Positions 33,440 to 43,692 of a DNA stretch of 64,000 nt are shown one piece after another (the first letter of the stretch is position 1; the number at the start of each line of letters is the position of its first letter). The notes beneath the pieces are model-generated. The model did not search any database. It saw only the letters and a list, made by a program, of their open reading frames with translations, and had not been told where the DNA came from. The stretch covers positions 1 through 64,000 of the forward strand of contig WHUX01000082.1 in NCBI GenBank assembly GCA_015179025.1, in the 5' to 3' direction. The DNA comes from Terfezia claveryi (taxonomy: Eukaryota; Ascomycota; Pezizomycetes; Pezizales; Pezizaceae). The position numbers and the translations under genes were made by a program.

Positions 33440-33673
33440 ATTGAAACCAGAGGTAGACCACGGAAACAAGTTCCGAACTTAGATGCAAAATATTGGAGAA
33501 CTATTCAAGCTGAGGAACAGGCCGCCCCTAAATTGTTAGCTATCCAAAGTAATATTGAGGAAAGCTTTGATAGTATGCGTGGTTTCCTAGGAGCCTGGTC
33601 TGAAAATGCTGTCTTAAAAACGAAGAGAGACAGCTTCATGCTAGGAGGTGCCAGAGAGATGATTGAACTATAG
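33440..33673 (+). pseudogene. Short frame with an AT-hook
   Basis: RIETRGRPRKQVPNLDAKYW, then QAEEQAAPKLLAIQ, SFDSMRGFLGAWSENAVL, ending MIEL-stop. RGRPRK is an AT-hook, which binds the minor groove of AT-rich DNA. It has no ATG at the front, so it is probably an exon or fragment of the preceding unknown gene. Confidence 0.4.
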
Positions 33674-33675
33674 AT

Positions 33676-33815
33676 GCAAATCAGCGAGTATTAGAACAAG
33701 TATTAGAGCAAGTGTTAGAGCGAGTATTAGAGCAAGTGTTACCTAGAGCCGAGTATTAGAGCGAGTATTAGAGCAAGTGTTACCTAGAGCCGAGTATTAG
33801 ATCGAGTATTAGAGT
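33676..33815. repeat. 12-bp array CGAGTATTAGAG outside the palindrome
   Basis: About ten units of GAGTATTAGAGC or AAGTGTTAGAGC with a longer 33-bp period marked by TTACCTAGAGC. This is the word that builds the middle arm of the palindrome at 12983-15827; here it stands alone. Confidence 0.85.
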
Positions 33816-34378
33816 ACTCGCTTGAGTAAGTAACGCAGATATAATACTTAGGGTGAGATCCAATGACGAGTACGAAGTCTAATGATGAGGTTCTAACTGT
33901 AATCGATATACTAAAACTTGGTATGTGGCTGTTGTGTGTATAGTCTCGAGTTTATCTACAAGGGGGATTGCTATTATGTATCTCCGTCAATTTTGTATAA
34001 GATAATAATATATAAATAAATAGTTGATACCTTAACAACAAAATGTTTTGAGAAGCATTGGAATTTATTTAGGTATGTAACTGGGATTTGAAAGAAATTT
34101 TGGTATCTGTACTCTCACTGGATACCAACCCAAGTTTCCTGCATACCAATCTAGGTTTGCTGGATACTAACCTAATATCAGGAAACCAGCAATGACACCT
34201 AGAAAAGTACTACCAAAAACTACAAACAACTTATCAATCTTCAATAATGTAATACTCATCTACTATGAGAAAGGCTATTCTCTTTGCAATTGTATCTCCC
34301 TCTTTAAATATTAAATACTAAAATACACTGTCTTTCTCTAAAAGTTTTTCGGGGGAAACATACGTATACTAAAAACAT

Positions 34379-34798
34379 TTAGTTATCAATATGGAGTAAG
34401 GTATATGTAGAACAGTACCTACCTAGTCTGTACATCCCTGCCAATATATTCTTCATTTTTATAGAGTTCCTATCTATATTACCCTCAACCAAACAACAAG
34501 CCTTGATCCTAAAATGCTTATATGCATGCACTTGATCTTCTCCCAAAGCTTTAATTGGTATAATAACTATCCCAAACATCATCTCCTTCAAGAAAGTCAC
34601 TATCTAGAATACCAAACTCTTCCTGAACCCTGTAGCAGCTATATAAGTTACATCTTGACCCATAACCAAAGCCATTACAAATCGTAATTGTGCTAGCTTC
34701 AGATCGAGACCAGTCTTTGCCTTCGTCCTTCCCTCTAACTACTTCACCGAATCTGTCTTGAAGATTACCTTAGAAACCAGGTCTGCTATGTATGGATA
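34379..34798 (-). pseudogene. RecQ-like DEAD helicase fragment
   Basis: In one frame from about 34798: LDLKLAQLRFVMALVMGQDV, TYIAATGFRKSLVF (Walker A, normally GxGKS, with the second Gly changed to Arg), stop, IVTFLKEMMFGIVIIPIKAL, GEDQVHAYKHFRIKACCLVE, and NILAGMYRL. The order Walker A, motif Ia (PIKALGEDQ for PLxALMxDQ) and GIKAxxLxG is that of RecQ-family helicases (ATP-driven DNA unwinding). The internal stops are TAG. Fungi carry RecQ-like genes at subtelomeres and in some mobile elements; the context cannot decide which. Confidence 0.55.
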
Positions 34799-34939
34799 AG
34801 TACCAAGCTCAAATTTTGCGTTTTCCTTGCTTTCTCCGACTTCACATGAAACAAAAGCATCTATGTGAGAACTGTTGTAGTTGCGTATGTACATTGCCAA
34901 GATACCAACGTGAATCGGCGCCACACGAAAAAAAAAAAG

Positions 34940-34985
34940 TTTTGCGCCAGACCCTCTACGAGGGTATTGTGCCAATCAGACTACG
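34940..34985. repeat. Single copy of the dispersed CAATCAGACTA hairpin motif
   Basis: CAGACCCTCTACGAGGGTAT, TGTGCCAATCAGACTACG. Same compound motif as in the 4390-5540 cluster and at 61610-61655. Confidence 0.65.
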
Positions 34986-35458
34986 TGGGCTGGCCTCTCC
35001 AGGAATTGGCCTAGTGCAAGTGATGTTCAATAAGGTAAGCACACAGGTGGCTATGCAAACACAAGCCAGTTAAGGTACATAGGGTTGGGGATATTTGGCT
35101 AGCTAAGGTATGCTTGCCAATTGGTATGTATGCTGCATAGTTAAGGTAGGCTCAGCTAAGGAAGGCTCTTAAAGAATCTATTTCAAGGAGGAGGTCCGGC
35201 GCCAACTGGGCTTCGATCGTGTTCCTAGGGGAAGTCCCTACGAGATGTTTACGGTGGTTTGAATGGCTGTGCGGAGTCGCTTAGAATCGCTACCATTGAA
35301 CAGTCCTTGTGTATTTAAGGACTGGGACAACCGCCACGATCTTTCTGTTTGCACTGGACTACGCACGAACCAGGGTTCCCAGAGACATCGTTGCTTGTCC
35401 TGACCCCAACGATTATAGGGCAGCTCTGGGCGCAGCATCAAGGAATCCCTCGATGCCT

Positions 35459-35504
35459 TTTAAATACTTGGTACTCCTATGCAGCCCCGTTAGGGGGGCT
35501 ATGA
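35459..35504 (-). mobile_element. 46-bp LINE tail insertion (T1) with 16-bp target duplication
   Basis: GGAATCCCTCGATGCCT (35442-35458) and GGATCCCTCGATGCCT (35505-35520) flank a segment that on the minus strand reads TCATAGCCCCCCTAACGGGG, CTGCATAGGAGTACCAAGTA, TTTAAA. Only the terminal hairpin and tail of the T1 LINE were copied. Confidence 0.85.
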
Positions 35505-35615
35505 GGATCCCTCGATGCCTATTACCTTGATTACACGTAAAATTGCCTACGGTGTCTTACTTCCGCTAGCAGGCCCTATTAATAACCCTGCGATCGGGCA
35601 TATATTTCGTGAGCC

Positions 35616-36032
35616 GTGACAATGCTATTCTCCCAGAGAACCGGCTATCGTTTTGCCCAGTCGCCCTGCGTCACGCCGTTACCAGACTATGACGCACCTA
35701 GACGCCCAAAGACAACAAACAAACGCCCACACATACCCAGCCTACCACCACGACGACATACAATCACCATTGCCAGCACCTCAACCGATAGAACACAACC
35801 AACGACACCATCATATGCACCGCATCAAGCACGCTATGTAACCTTGATGGACCAACAAGTGTGGCCACTCCCGGCGCTGCCCTCCACAGAAAAGATGCTG
35901 GCAAATGAGGGTGTCCCTAGCGGTGACGCTATCGTCCCCTCCCAGGCCCGATGTCACCCATGGAGCGGGCTCTCCCATGCCTTCCGGGCCGTGAATGGCA
36001 ACATGCTTGCCCTTATATATCCAGGGGCCTAG
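35616..36032 (+). CDS. Hypothetical protein, 138 residues
   Basis: Uninterrupted frame: MTMLFSQRTGYRFAQSPCVT, a Pro/Thr/His-rich middle (DRTQPTTPSYAPHQARY), and a C-terminus AFRAVNGNMLALIYPGA. No family is recognised, and there is no intron signal or homologous copy in the window. It may be chance or a remnant. Confidence 0.25.
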   Translation: MTMLFSQRTGYRFAQSPCVTPLPDYDAPRRPKTTNKRPHIPSLPPRRHTITIASTSTDRTQPTTPSYAPHQARYVTLMDQQVWPLPALPSTEKMLANEGVPSGDAIVPSQARCHPWSGLSHAFRAVNGNMLALIYPGA

Positions 36033-36239
36033 GAGAATATAGACCGTCCCGTGCGGGTTCAAGAGGAAGGTAGAGAGTGGTGAGACGCTGTGGAAGCTTC
36101 TTTGGATGTTATATGGCCCCTCGGTGGGATGGGCGTCGGATAATTGCCCCAGTATTGTTTGTACTTGAGTTTGCTCGTTCGATTTTCACCTAATTCCCTT
36201 ACCATATGTACTTGAGTCTCTTCGAAATGGTTTGGTTTC

Positions 36240-36548
36240 TCGGTTTTGGACGGACCTCGTAAGGCCCTTGGGATCATGCGGCATTGCCGGTTAATGACAG
36301 CATGGAGACCTCGATACCTCCGAGACTAGTGTTGGGTACTTACTGCTTCTACTCTTCACATATTTGTATGCCCAATAGGCCCTTGAGTTTATATTTTGGA
36401 TTCATGCAATTGCTTTTGCCAGTCGCCGGACCTGACAGATTGACTTGCCTCGTCCTGTATCCACCCAGGTTTCCCGGTGCCTCATTATGGTCCCCTTTCT
36501 GGAACTGCATATGAGTACTGAGTATTTGAAATAAAGAAAAAACATATC
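36240..36548 (+). mobile_element. Truncated LINE 3' end (T1)
   Basis: GGTTAATGACAGCATGGAGA, then GACAGATTGACTTGCCTCGT, CCACCCAGGTTTCCCGGTGC, and GAGTACTGAGTATTTGAAAT before an A-rich end. It parallels the 3' UTR at 55690-55930. Diverged; the hairpin is decayed (GGTCCCCTTTCTGGAACTGC). Confidence 0.7.
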
Positions 36549-36725
36549 TCACTCTATTTAGTTACCGTATTAATTCGCAACTAAGAATGCTGTCTTATTC
36601 ACGAACGGGCGGTCGGAGGGGCCTTAAATTTACTGTCTTATATGCGGTACTAGCTTAAAGGCGAAATACTTTCTTATAAACGAAACTCCGGAAAAGCCGA
36701 CAGTGGCCTAATTGATATTTTTTTA

Positions 36726-39251
36726 CACGATCTCCTCCCCAAGCGTAATTGTAGCATATTGTATTGCCTCTTCTTCCGTAATGTAATCCCCCTGCTCATT
36801 GTCACTTCCATCTGCTTCCTCCTCATCATCCACAATCTCAAGGTCGGAACTTTCATCCTCGGTGTCTGTTGGCAGGTCGAGTTGGTCTTCAGACTCAGGA
36901 GGTAGTTGCCAGTCAGGAACTGTATAGTTTGACATTCCTTCAATATGGATCTCAGAGTCTGCTGTGCCATTGATTGGGACAGTAATTCCACATTTGCGAA
37001 ATGAGCGAGTCTAAGAGGTGGGTGTTAGCTAAGTATACATCTGGGAGAATCTATAAGGTTAACCTTACAATCATATCACGGTTGGCAGATACCGACTTCC
37101 ATGCTGCAGCTACCCATTTGGTCATAAGAATTCGCCGTTGGGAAGCTGTATATTTATTCTCCATCCAATTGTCGAGATTTGCAGCATAGTGCAATTGTGA
37201 TATCTCATCAAGTTGTTTCTTGAATGGTACATGAATCGATACATCAAGTGGTTGAACTAGACTTGTGCATCCAGGAGGTACCATAACGGGAACTGTATGC
37301 ATGTCCTTCATCGTTTTTTTAACAGTTAGAGTCTTTTGAGGTTTATGGACATCTAAAACCAGCATTCAGGGTAATGTACTGAAAATTCCATCTGCACCTG
37401 CTGCCTTCCACTGGTGTTTAAGCCACATTAAAGTTACAACTTCATCTACCTATGCATTGACTTGAAAGTCGACTACCACCCCTTTATCCTAACTTTGTTT
37501 TTCCAATTTTGTAATTTTTATACCTTTACCTTTAAAATAATCAATGGCTTGATTCGGGGAATGCCATCCCCAAAAATTGTGAGTTGAACTGTTGCTTGCT
37601 GCTTGTCTAAACCACTACCATTACTCTTAACCCAAATAGTCTTTTCACCAGTTGTTGCATATGTGTGACCATCTATGAATTCAAATGGCAATAGTGTCTG
37701 ATCCATATTGGCAATATTCCCAAGCATATATATACTAATATTATGTTGAACCTCATTATAGTAGAGCTTTGGAGTAGAGATTCGGTGAATAAATTGATGA
37801 AATGACTGGATCAAAGGTAGAGAATCGATCGGCTTCTGTTGAGCTTTATTTGTTGGAGCTCGGTAACTGATGCGCTTACGTTTTTGGAATCGCCGGAACC
37901 AGGTCAGAGAGAATTTGAAATGATATCTAAAGTTTATTAATTTCTGAAAGTATAATAGAATAATGTTACAGGCGGGCTGTAACTACGGATATACAAGTCG
38001 GCGGTAGAGGTATAAAGAGGTTATCGGTGATAAGTACAAGTATAAACGCAGTAACAACTCGGGTGTAAAGCGGACTCGATAAGAGTAAAGCTATTTGTAG
38101 ACTTAGAACACCGCTTGGGTCTTATTGTATTAACTATGTAAAAGCGGTAGCTTATATAGAAGCATTGATCTGATAAGTTGTTATCAGATCTGACGACACT
38201 TCCTATAACGGCGTAGTAGCACTGACGTCAGGTAGTTGCCTAAAACAGGAAGACGCTTCCTGTTTAGGAACTCTGCAGTCTGACATACATTGATTAGGCA
38301 GCCCGAACTACAACGCATCGCAGTCAGGCTGACATACATGAGCTGAACGAATAACAATACATGAATAACATACATAAGAACTTAATGGATATCTATAGAA
38401 GAGAGTACATGTATGAGAACGCATTCAGAGGTCACACACTTCCTTACTCCAATACCCGTCCATCCCGGACACATTACCCGCAGCTGTATGGTTGATCAGG
38501 CCATAGCAGTTAGCAGCCATAATTAGGTATTGGGATATTCCCAGTTGTGGGTAGGCCTCTTACCTGAGCCGTAACAAATAAATTACTTACACTTTAACTC
38601 CAATAATATAATCAAAGACTACATGGTCTGGATAATGCTGTTCATACAATCTTCTTGCTTCTGCTATGAACCAAGATCATGTCACCTTATGACCTTTGTT
38701 TCTAAGGACAAGAAACTTCGTATGAAGCTCATATTCCATTCCTGGATGCAAAGGACCATGCCCTACTATATTTTTCTGTTGTCCTACTTGCATCCGTATA
38801 ATACCATGCTCATTTTCAATCCAGGATTGAAGTACTTTTTCAGAAATACCTAAAATCTGTGCAACCCGGTATTTTGAAAATCGCCGAGGTATAACTGCAT
38901 CTGTAATTGGATTGATAGAGGGGGAGGTATGTTCCTTAGCATATGTAATAGCTGCCAGTTTGAATTCCCGAGTATATTGATGTCTTCTGACTAGAGTATT
39001 CAAAGTGGTTGCTTGATTTCCAGCCTTATGTAGGGCATTAAAGTGTATAATATCTTGTGCCACATCAGGTCCTTCGGAATCTACCTTGGATAGTACTGGA
39101 ATTGCTGTCCGCCGGCTAGACATCTGGAGTTTCAATACTGAGGTTGCGCGAGGTTTTTGACTGGTGGTTTGAGCACTAGGTCCAGGATGAGGTGCCTGCG
39201 GAATTGACATAGTACTGGGTCTAGGACAAGGTGCCTGTGGAATTGACATTG
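36726..39251 (-). pseudogene. Pogo-like transposase, interrupted
   Basis: Begins MSIPQAPCPRPS (ATG 39251). HTH-type DNA-binding region: HQYTREFKLAAITYAKEHT, RRFSKYRVAQILGISEKVLQ, SWIENEHGIIRM; then ELHTKFLVLRNKGHKVT, stop, SWFIAEARRLYEQHYP, and after a short intron FKFSLTWFRRFQKRKRISYR. The DDE part has ANMDQTLLPFEF (first Asp), TVQLTIFGDGIPRIKP, a disturbed stretch, and VPPGCTSLVQPLDVSIHVPF, the signature near the last catalytic Asp. The tail is acidic and ends GEEIV at 36726. Role: cut-and-paste at TA targets. Damage: stop after GHKVT (TGA for CGA by analogy), frame changes near 37370-37515, and a solo LTR in the intron. Confidence 0.85.
37964..38576 (-). repeat. Solo LTR of the Gypsy-2 family inside the pogo intron
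   Basis: 613 bp with inverted ends TGTTAC...GTAACA, flanked by AATAA at 37959-37963 and 38577-38581. On the minus strand it starts TGTTACGGCTCAGGTAAGAG, like the LTR at 27509 but without its C-to-T changes. Without it the surrounding sequence on the minus strand is GTAAGT...CTTTCAG or ...ACTTTAG, a 30- to 46-bp intron-like stretch between two protein-coding blocks. Confidence 0.9.
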
Positions 39252-39560
39252 TAACAAGTGATGGTGATGAGTGAAAGAAACCGGCAGTGCCAGTCACGTT
39301 GATATTCTATACTACTGTCTTATAAGAAAAATTTGCTGTCTTAAACACAATTCGGATATCTCGGCCAAAATTAGGGTGTTTTACCCCTGTCTTATACACT
39401 AATACTGTCTTGCCGAGTATTACTTTCTTAGTTGCGAATTAATAGGGTATACATGGTGGCTCACAATGGGTGGGGTTGTTAGTGCCAGGTGTTGTGTGGA
39501 TTTGTGTGATTTTGGGGGTGGCCTCGATTTTTCCCGTCGTTGAACAGCAGAAATAGCATT

Positions 39561-40340
39561 TTTTTTTTATATATATTTTTTAATAACTTGTACTCCTATG
39601 TGGTCCCAACCCGGGTGGATTCAAGGACAAGGCAACTTAGAAGTTATCAGCCAGGTCCACGCTAGATACATGTAACTGACTAAACCACGAGGGCCCATGC
39701 TGTCATTAATGGCCTGAAACCAAAGACCCAGGGGGCCTGACTGAGCCTCACCCTCACCCTAATATCTAATTAAACTGGTGAAGCCTGAGAAACGGCAAAG
39801 TACTGTAACTCAAGAAACTTATGAAAACGTGAACTTGTCAGGGAAAAGGACCCCGGGTGAGCTCGTGATAATGAACTCGTAAGAAAAGAAGTCAGGTGAA
39901 CTCGTGATAGATGTAAATAAAGAAGGCCTCCTTGGCCTCAAAGGACTCCTCCCCCTCCTTTCTCCACTCTGGCTTCTCCAAGTCCTCCCAGCTACGCGGC
40001 GGCCCTCAGCCTACGCCTGTCACCCAGGAGGCTGGATCTGATGCGTCTGAACCGTGGACAATCGAAGGTGATGTGACATCCATTTTCTGTATGGGGTCCG
40101 CATTTATATGCCTTGGAATCCGCCTTGCCGATGTGGTGTAGAAACTGTTGCATAACACTCTCACGAGGGATTACGGGAAATGCAGGCAGGACGGAAAAGG
40201 ATAATTGGGACAAATTGACAGAAGCCGGGGCACCTAATCAGGACAGTTGGGCAAGCAGCAGAAAACATAAAAGAGCCAGGAATTCCTCACGGAATGAAGG
40301 ATTTAGATCGAGAAGACAAGCACCAGAACCGTAACATTGG
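39561..40340 (-). mobile_element. 5'-truncated LINE (T1) with end of RNase H ORF
   Basis: Minus strand: LHHIGKADSKAYKCGPHTEN, GCHITFDCPRFRRIRSSLLG, then a block equal to WEDLEKPEWRKEGEESFEAK, EAFFIYIYHEFT, then 3' UTR and an A-rich end at 39561. These match the LINE at 53460-55930 (HVKKADSLECIC, DHITFACPRFGRIRRMLL, WEELDKPEWRKEGEETYEAT). The minus-strand hairpin region near 39600 is altered. Confidence 0.85.
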
Positions 40341-40613
40341 GACTATAGTGTGATATCTAGCTAGCTAAGCCGAATATACTCTTGTTTTACCACCCTACCA
40401 AGACTCCTCTATTCATAATCTCAATTCCTATGGAAATAGCATGGAAGTAATGCATTACAGTTTAGGATCACAAATGTTTCCTCTGAGAGAAACATCACTT
40501 TTTCTTCTCATACTAAATAACCAGCAGGCCGGAATGGTGTAAACTGTAGATATGTATTGCTTTTCTGTGCTAGGTATTATACTTTCCTATCTGAGCTAAC
40601 TTAATGAGCAGCC

Positions 40614-41069
40614 CTAGTATATGATCTTATCATCAAGAACCCATGCCATCGGCTCCAATGGCCTTGGCACCAATGGCCTCGGCAATGGACCCACAAACAC
40701 CCCATAATGCTCGTGGCCTAAGGACATTAACAATGCCACAAAGTGGGCCCAGTCCCCCTCATCCCTCACTTGCACCACATGCTTCCCTCGCATCATAGTA
40801 ACTCCATCACTCATACACAACCACGCCTCTCGCGGATCCTCCACCCATGCAGTGACCCCCAATCTCCCATACGCATAGATCTCGAAGGAAAGGAACGTTG
40901 TCTGGAAGTTGATATCGCGACCGTAGATAGGGTGCTGGCGCAAGATATTGTATATGTCCTCGAGAACCTGGGCGGTTCGAGGTGTGTGTGGACGACAGTT
41001 GAACTCGGTTAGAGGTCTAGGCCCGTAGGTGGTAGAAAGATGGATGGTTATCGTTGGCTTTTCCGCCAT
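40614..41069 (-). CDS. Unknown 151-aa protein, duplicated in the window
   Basis: ATG 41069: MAEKPTITIHLSTTYGPRPL, TEFNCRPHTPRTAQVLEDIY, NILRQHPIYGRDINFQ, then EIYAYGRLGVTAWVEDPREA, WLCMSDGVTMMRGKHVVQV, HFVALLMSLGHEHYGVFVGP. A second copy starts at 63804 on the plus strand and agrees in most residues up to the window end, with conservative or third-base changes, so the frame looks selected at some time. The frame is open upstream to 41615, but that part is repeat-derived (the shared non-coding flank), so I start at this ATG. No family recognised; soluble alpha/beta-like composition, no signal peptide or membrane segment. Confidence 0.55.
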   Translation of the reverse strand: MAEKPTITIHLSTTYGPRPLTEFNCRPHTPRTAQVLEDIYNILRQHPIYGRDINFQTTFLSFEIYAYGRLGVTAWVEDPREAWLCMSDGVTMMRGKHVVQVRDEGDWAHFVALLMSLGHEHYGVFVGPLPRPLVPRPLEPMAWVLDDKIIY

Positions 41070-41154
41070 TTTGCACTGTAGGGTGTCAGATGCTATACTT
41101 TGGGGGAACCATGGATACTTAGGGTTAGGCAAACTGGAGAGTGAATTTACCAGT

Positions 41155-41252
41155 TTTGAGTTTTCTGTTGATGAGACTTTGCTTGGCTTGAGTTTCCTAG
41201 TGATGAGACTTTCCTTGGCTTGAGTTTTCTGGTGATGAGACTTTGGTTTGCG
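41155..41252. repeat. About 31-bp tandem repeat
   Basis: Three copies of TTGAGTTTTCTGGTGATGAG, ACTTTGCTTGGC. The equivalent place in the other copy (63670-63740) has about two units, so unit number differs between the duplicated segments. Confidence 0.8.
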
Positions 41253-41739
41253 TATGCGATCAGTAGGACGTTGAATGGACTTATAATGCAGGTTCAATAC
41301 GTGGTGTGGTTGTTGAGGTCTGGTAGGGCCTGTTAGAAGGCTGTGGTTGTGACTGGTTTGGAGTTGTGACTGGTTTGGGGTTGTGACTGGTTTAGGGTTC
41401 AGGGTTGGCACGTGGGTGGATGGTACGAGGGCACCCAGGTAGATCAGGCCTGTATAGAGTCGCTCGGGCTGGTAGGCCACTGGTGGCTTGGTGGATGTTA
41501 GTGGCTGGTGTGTACCCAGTTTGTGCCTGGTTGGTATCCAAGAGGAGGACAGGGATAATTGGGACGCGCTTCCTACATAGAAGGCTTGCTGGAGGAGGGG
41601 GACCCATGATGACACGGCTCGGAGCGGGCCTCCTATTTCCCTATATTTGGTTCTTTCATATAATTCACCGCCGCATCAGCTCTGGATTTCTTACTTTGTG
41701 TTTTGTGATTCATTGTGGGTTTTTGGGTCTTATTGTTAG

Positions 41740-42102
41740 TTTTGGTTTGGTGCGGGTCTCAATCAGGCCTCTCGGGGTCATCAGGTGTTAACCGGTTAAT
41801 GACAGCATATGGTATCTCTTGAGGTTCTTTAAGCCTGACCTTCCAATCACTTTTGGTTTTCTTTGGAGTCGAGGATCAGTCGGGCTTCTTGGAGTTATCG
41901 GGAACAAGCCTGTTAATGACAGTATGGGTCCCCGACTCACTTGAGTAACTTCTTTTGATTTTGGGTTCTGTGCCCCAGACATGGCCGGTTAACTTGCCTT
42001 GTCCTGAATCCACCCGGGTTTCCGGTGACTCTTCATGGGCCGCGTACTGGGACCGAAGACGAGTACTAAGTATTAAAAAAATAAAAAAAAAAAAAAAGGT
42101 GT
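41740..42102 (+). mobile_element. Truncated LINE 3' UTR (T1)
   Basis: TCAATCAGGCCTCTCGGGGT, two imperfect copies of GGTTAATGACAGxATxGG (41790, 41905), GGTTAACTTGCCTTGTCCTG, CCACCCGGGTTTCCGG, and CGAGTACTAAGTATTAAAAA with a long A tail to 42100. It matches 55690-55930. Confidence 0.8.
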
Positions 42103-42848
42103 AGTTGGACCTTGACTCAATATATGGAAACAATTGGCTGGAATAGTGAGCGCGACGGACGATTAGGAAGTCCTATTCAGGTGCAGATGACGAGGGCATG
42201 TTCCCATGGAATAATCGTGCAGCCGGGATGTAGGTAATGGCGAATGGTTCATTGAATTATGGTAAATATTGGCCCGGAAGATTTCCTATATTGTTTCTTG
42301 CTTATTCTATCTTGGAGATAGGAAGCAATTGACTCTTCATTTCAGCTCGTATTACCTCGACCGTTCCAAACCGTACAAGCCTCCGCCATTTAACGAGCTT
42401 CAGCATGCCAGAAGCAGCAGTGATCAGAATGCGTTGATAGAGCCAAGAAGAAAAAGAAGACGTAAAAAGAAGACGAAAAGCATTAGTAGTGGGAACAGGA
42501 AATAGACGACTAAAGTGGAAAGACCACAAACAAATGACATAAGTGCAGTATCTGCTTCCAGGAAGATGGAGGATGGTCCTCTGTACCTCCTAATGGCTGC
42601 ACCAATCTTACACTGAACAATTTCTCTTACCAATTGGTGGTTCTACTAATCTAGTCATCATCCTCTACTAATTGATAGTTCTTAGTCACTGAGGTCAGGA
42701 GACCGAGCAATAGGGTTGTGAATAAACAAATGGTAGCCAAAGCTGTGGAAACCAAAGTATCAAATCCGATAAACGCAATAGAGAAACAAGATATTCGTTG
42801 CCACTGCGAACACAGGAGTTAATGAACATCTGAAGCTGGGCAAGCGAA

Positions 42849-42946
42849 AACTGACAGTTAACTATCTTCCCATGTATTAATGGAAGGGGTCGATCATAAC
42901 TGACAGTTAACTATCTTCCCATGTATTAATGGAAGGGGTCGATCAT
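42849..42946. repeat. Exact 49-bp tandem duplication
   Basis: Two consecutive identical copies beginning AACTGACAGTTAACTATCTT and ending GGAAGGGGTCGATCAT. The absence of differences suggests a recent slippage or duplication. Confidence 0.9.
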
Positions 42947-43043
42947 ATGTAGTATCCTTTTAGCACATTATCCATGTAAATACTAACGCAACTTCCCATT
43001 AATCAATGAGGTTGGGTTACACTGACTTGGGGTGACTTCAGAC

Positions 43044-43508
43044 TCAATGAACCATTCCCACTTTGCTGAGGTGCGGACTGTTATTGTCCGTGTTGCCTCC
43101 ACTCAGAATAAAATTGCCTAAACAATGCAGTCCGTAGTGCAAAACGGCGACTTCCACAGAAATCATTAGCATTATGGGGACCCATCCCTCAGTGAGGCCC
43201 GATATGACTTTCTGAAACGCTGGGGATACTGTCAGACCAAAGATTGGTGCTAACCTCGTACCATTACGGCGTTCGATGGAATAGATATGAAAGGCACGTC
43301 CCGCATTCAAGGATGATATATCTTTCGGTTGATCTGAGTTGGGCAATCCGAGATTCTGAACATCTGCCGTTAAATCAGCCATCGGATTGCACTTGATTTG
43401 TGTTGGCAAGGATTGACTTTCCACTCCTCTAAATGTGCTGGGCTTTAATAGCATACACAACCTATTCCATAGGGATAGACTAATTTCAGCAGGCATTGGC
43501 AGCAGCAA
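43044..43508 (-). CDS. Hypothetical protein, 154 residues
   Basis: Frame from ATG 43508: MLLPMPAEISLSLWNRLCML, NPMADLTADVQNLGLPNSDQ, RAFHIYSIERRNGTRLAPIF, VSPAFQKVISGLTEGWVPIM, VAVLHYGLHCLGNFILSGG. Uninterrupted, with normal composition. The HYGLHCLGNFIL segment is moderately hydrophobic. No family recognised; probably a piece of a larger gene, since nothing complete is seen nearby. Confidence 0.35.
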   Translation of the reverse strand: MLLPMPAEISLSLWNRLCMLLKPSTFRGVESQSLPTQIKCNPMADLTADVQNLGLPNSDQPKDISSLNAGRAFHIYSIERRNGTRLAPIFGLTVSPAFQKVISGLTEGWVPIMLMISVEVAVLHYGLHCLGNFILSGGNTDNNSPHLSKVGMVH

Positions 43509-43692
43509 CGCCAGTTGTTTTGGATCCGGATAGGTTGACAGCGCAACGAGGATTTCCCAAGTGGGACCTAAGAGCCTGATGTCGGTATTAAGCTGTGGTA
43601 GAGATGGGCATCCTTCACACCAACTTCTCTGTGCCCATGGAGGTCGAGGTCGAACCCGTCAACCTCGTAACAGGCATCCAGGATAGCTGCTA

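Larger units (their letters stand above)
36565..39447 (-). mobile_element. Pogo-like DNA transposon, nearly complete
   Basis: Ends CCGTATTAATTCGCAACTAA (left) and CCCTATTAATTCGCAACTAA (right, inward), with TA at 36563-36564 and 39448-39449. 2883 bp including a 613-bp solo LTR plus its duplication, so about 2.26 kb originally. One transposase gene on the minus strand. GTCTTA words are repeated inside both ends. The same TIR is seen alone at 29924. Confidence 0.92.

Noticed and set aside
40614..41615. A 333-codon protein starting at 41615
   Set aside because: The upstream half is tandem and mini-repeat sequence shared as non-coding flank with 63530-63803; only the part from ATG 41069 is conserved as protein.
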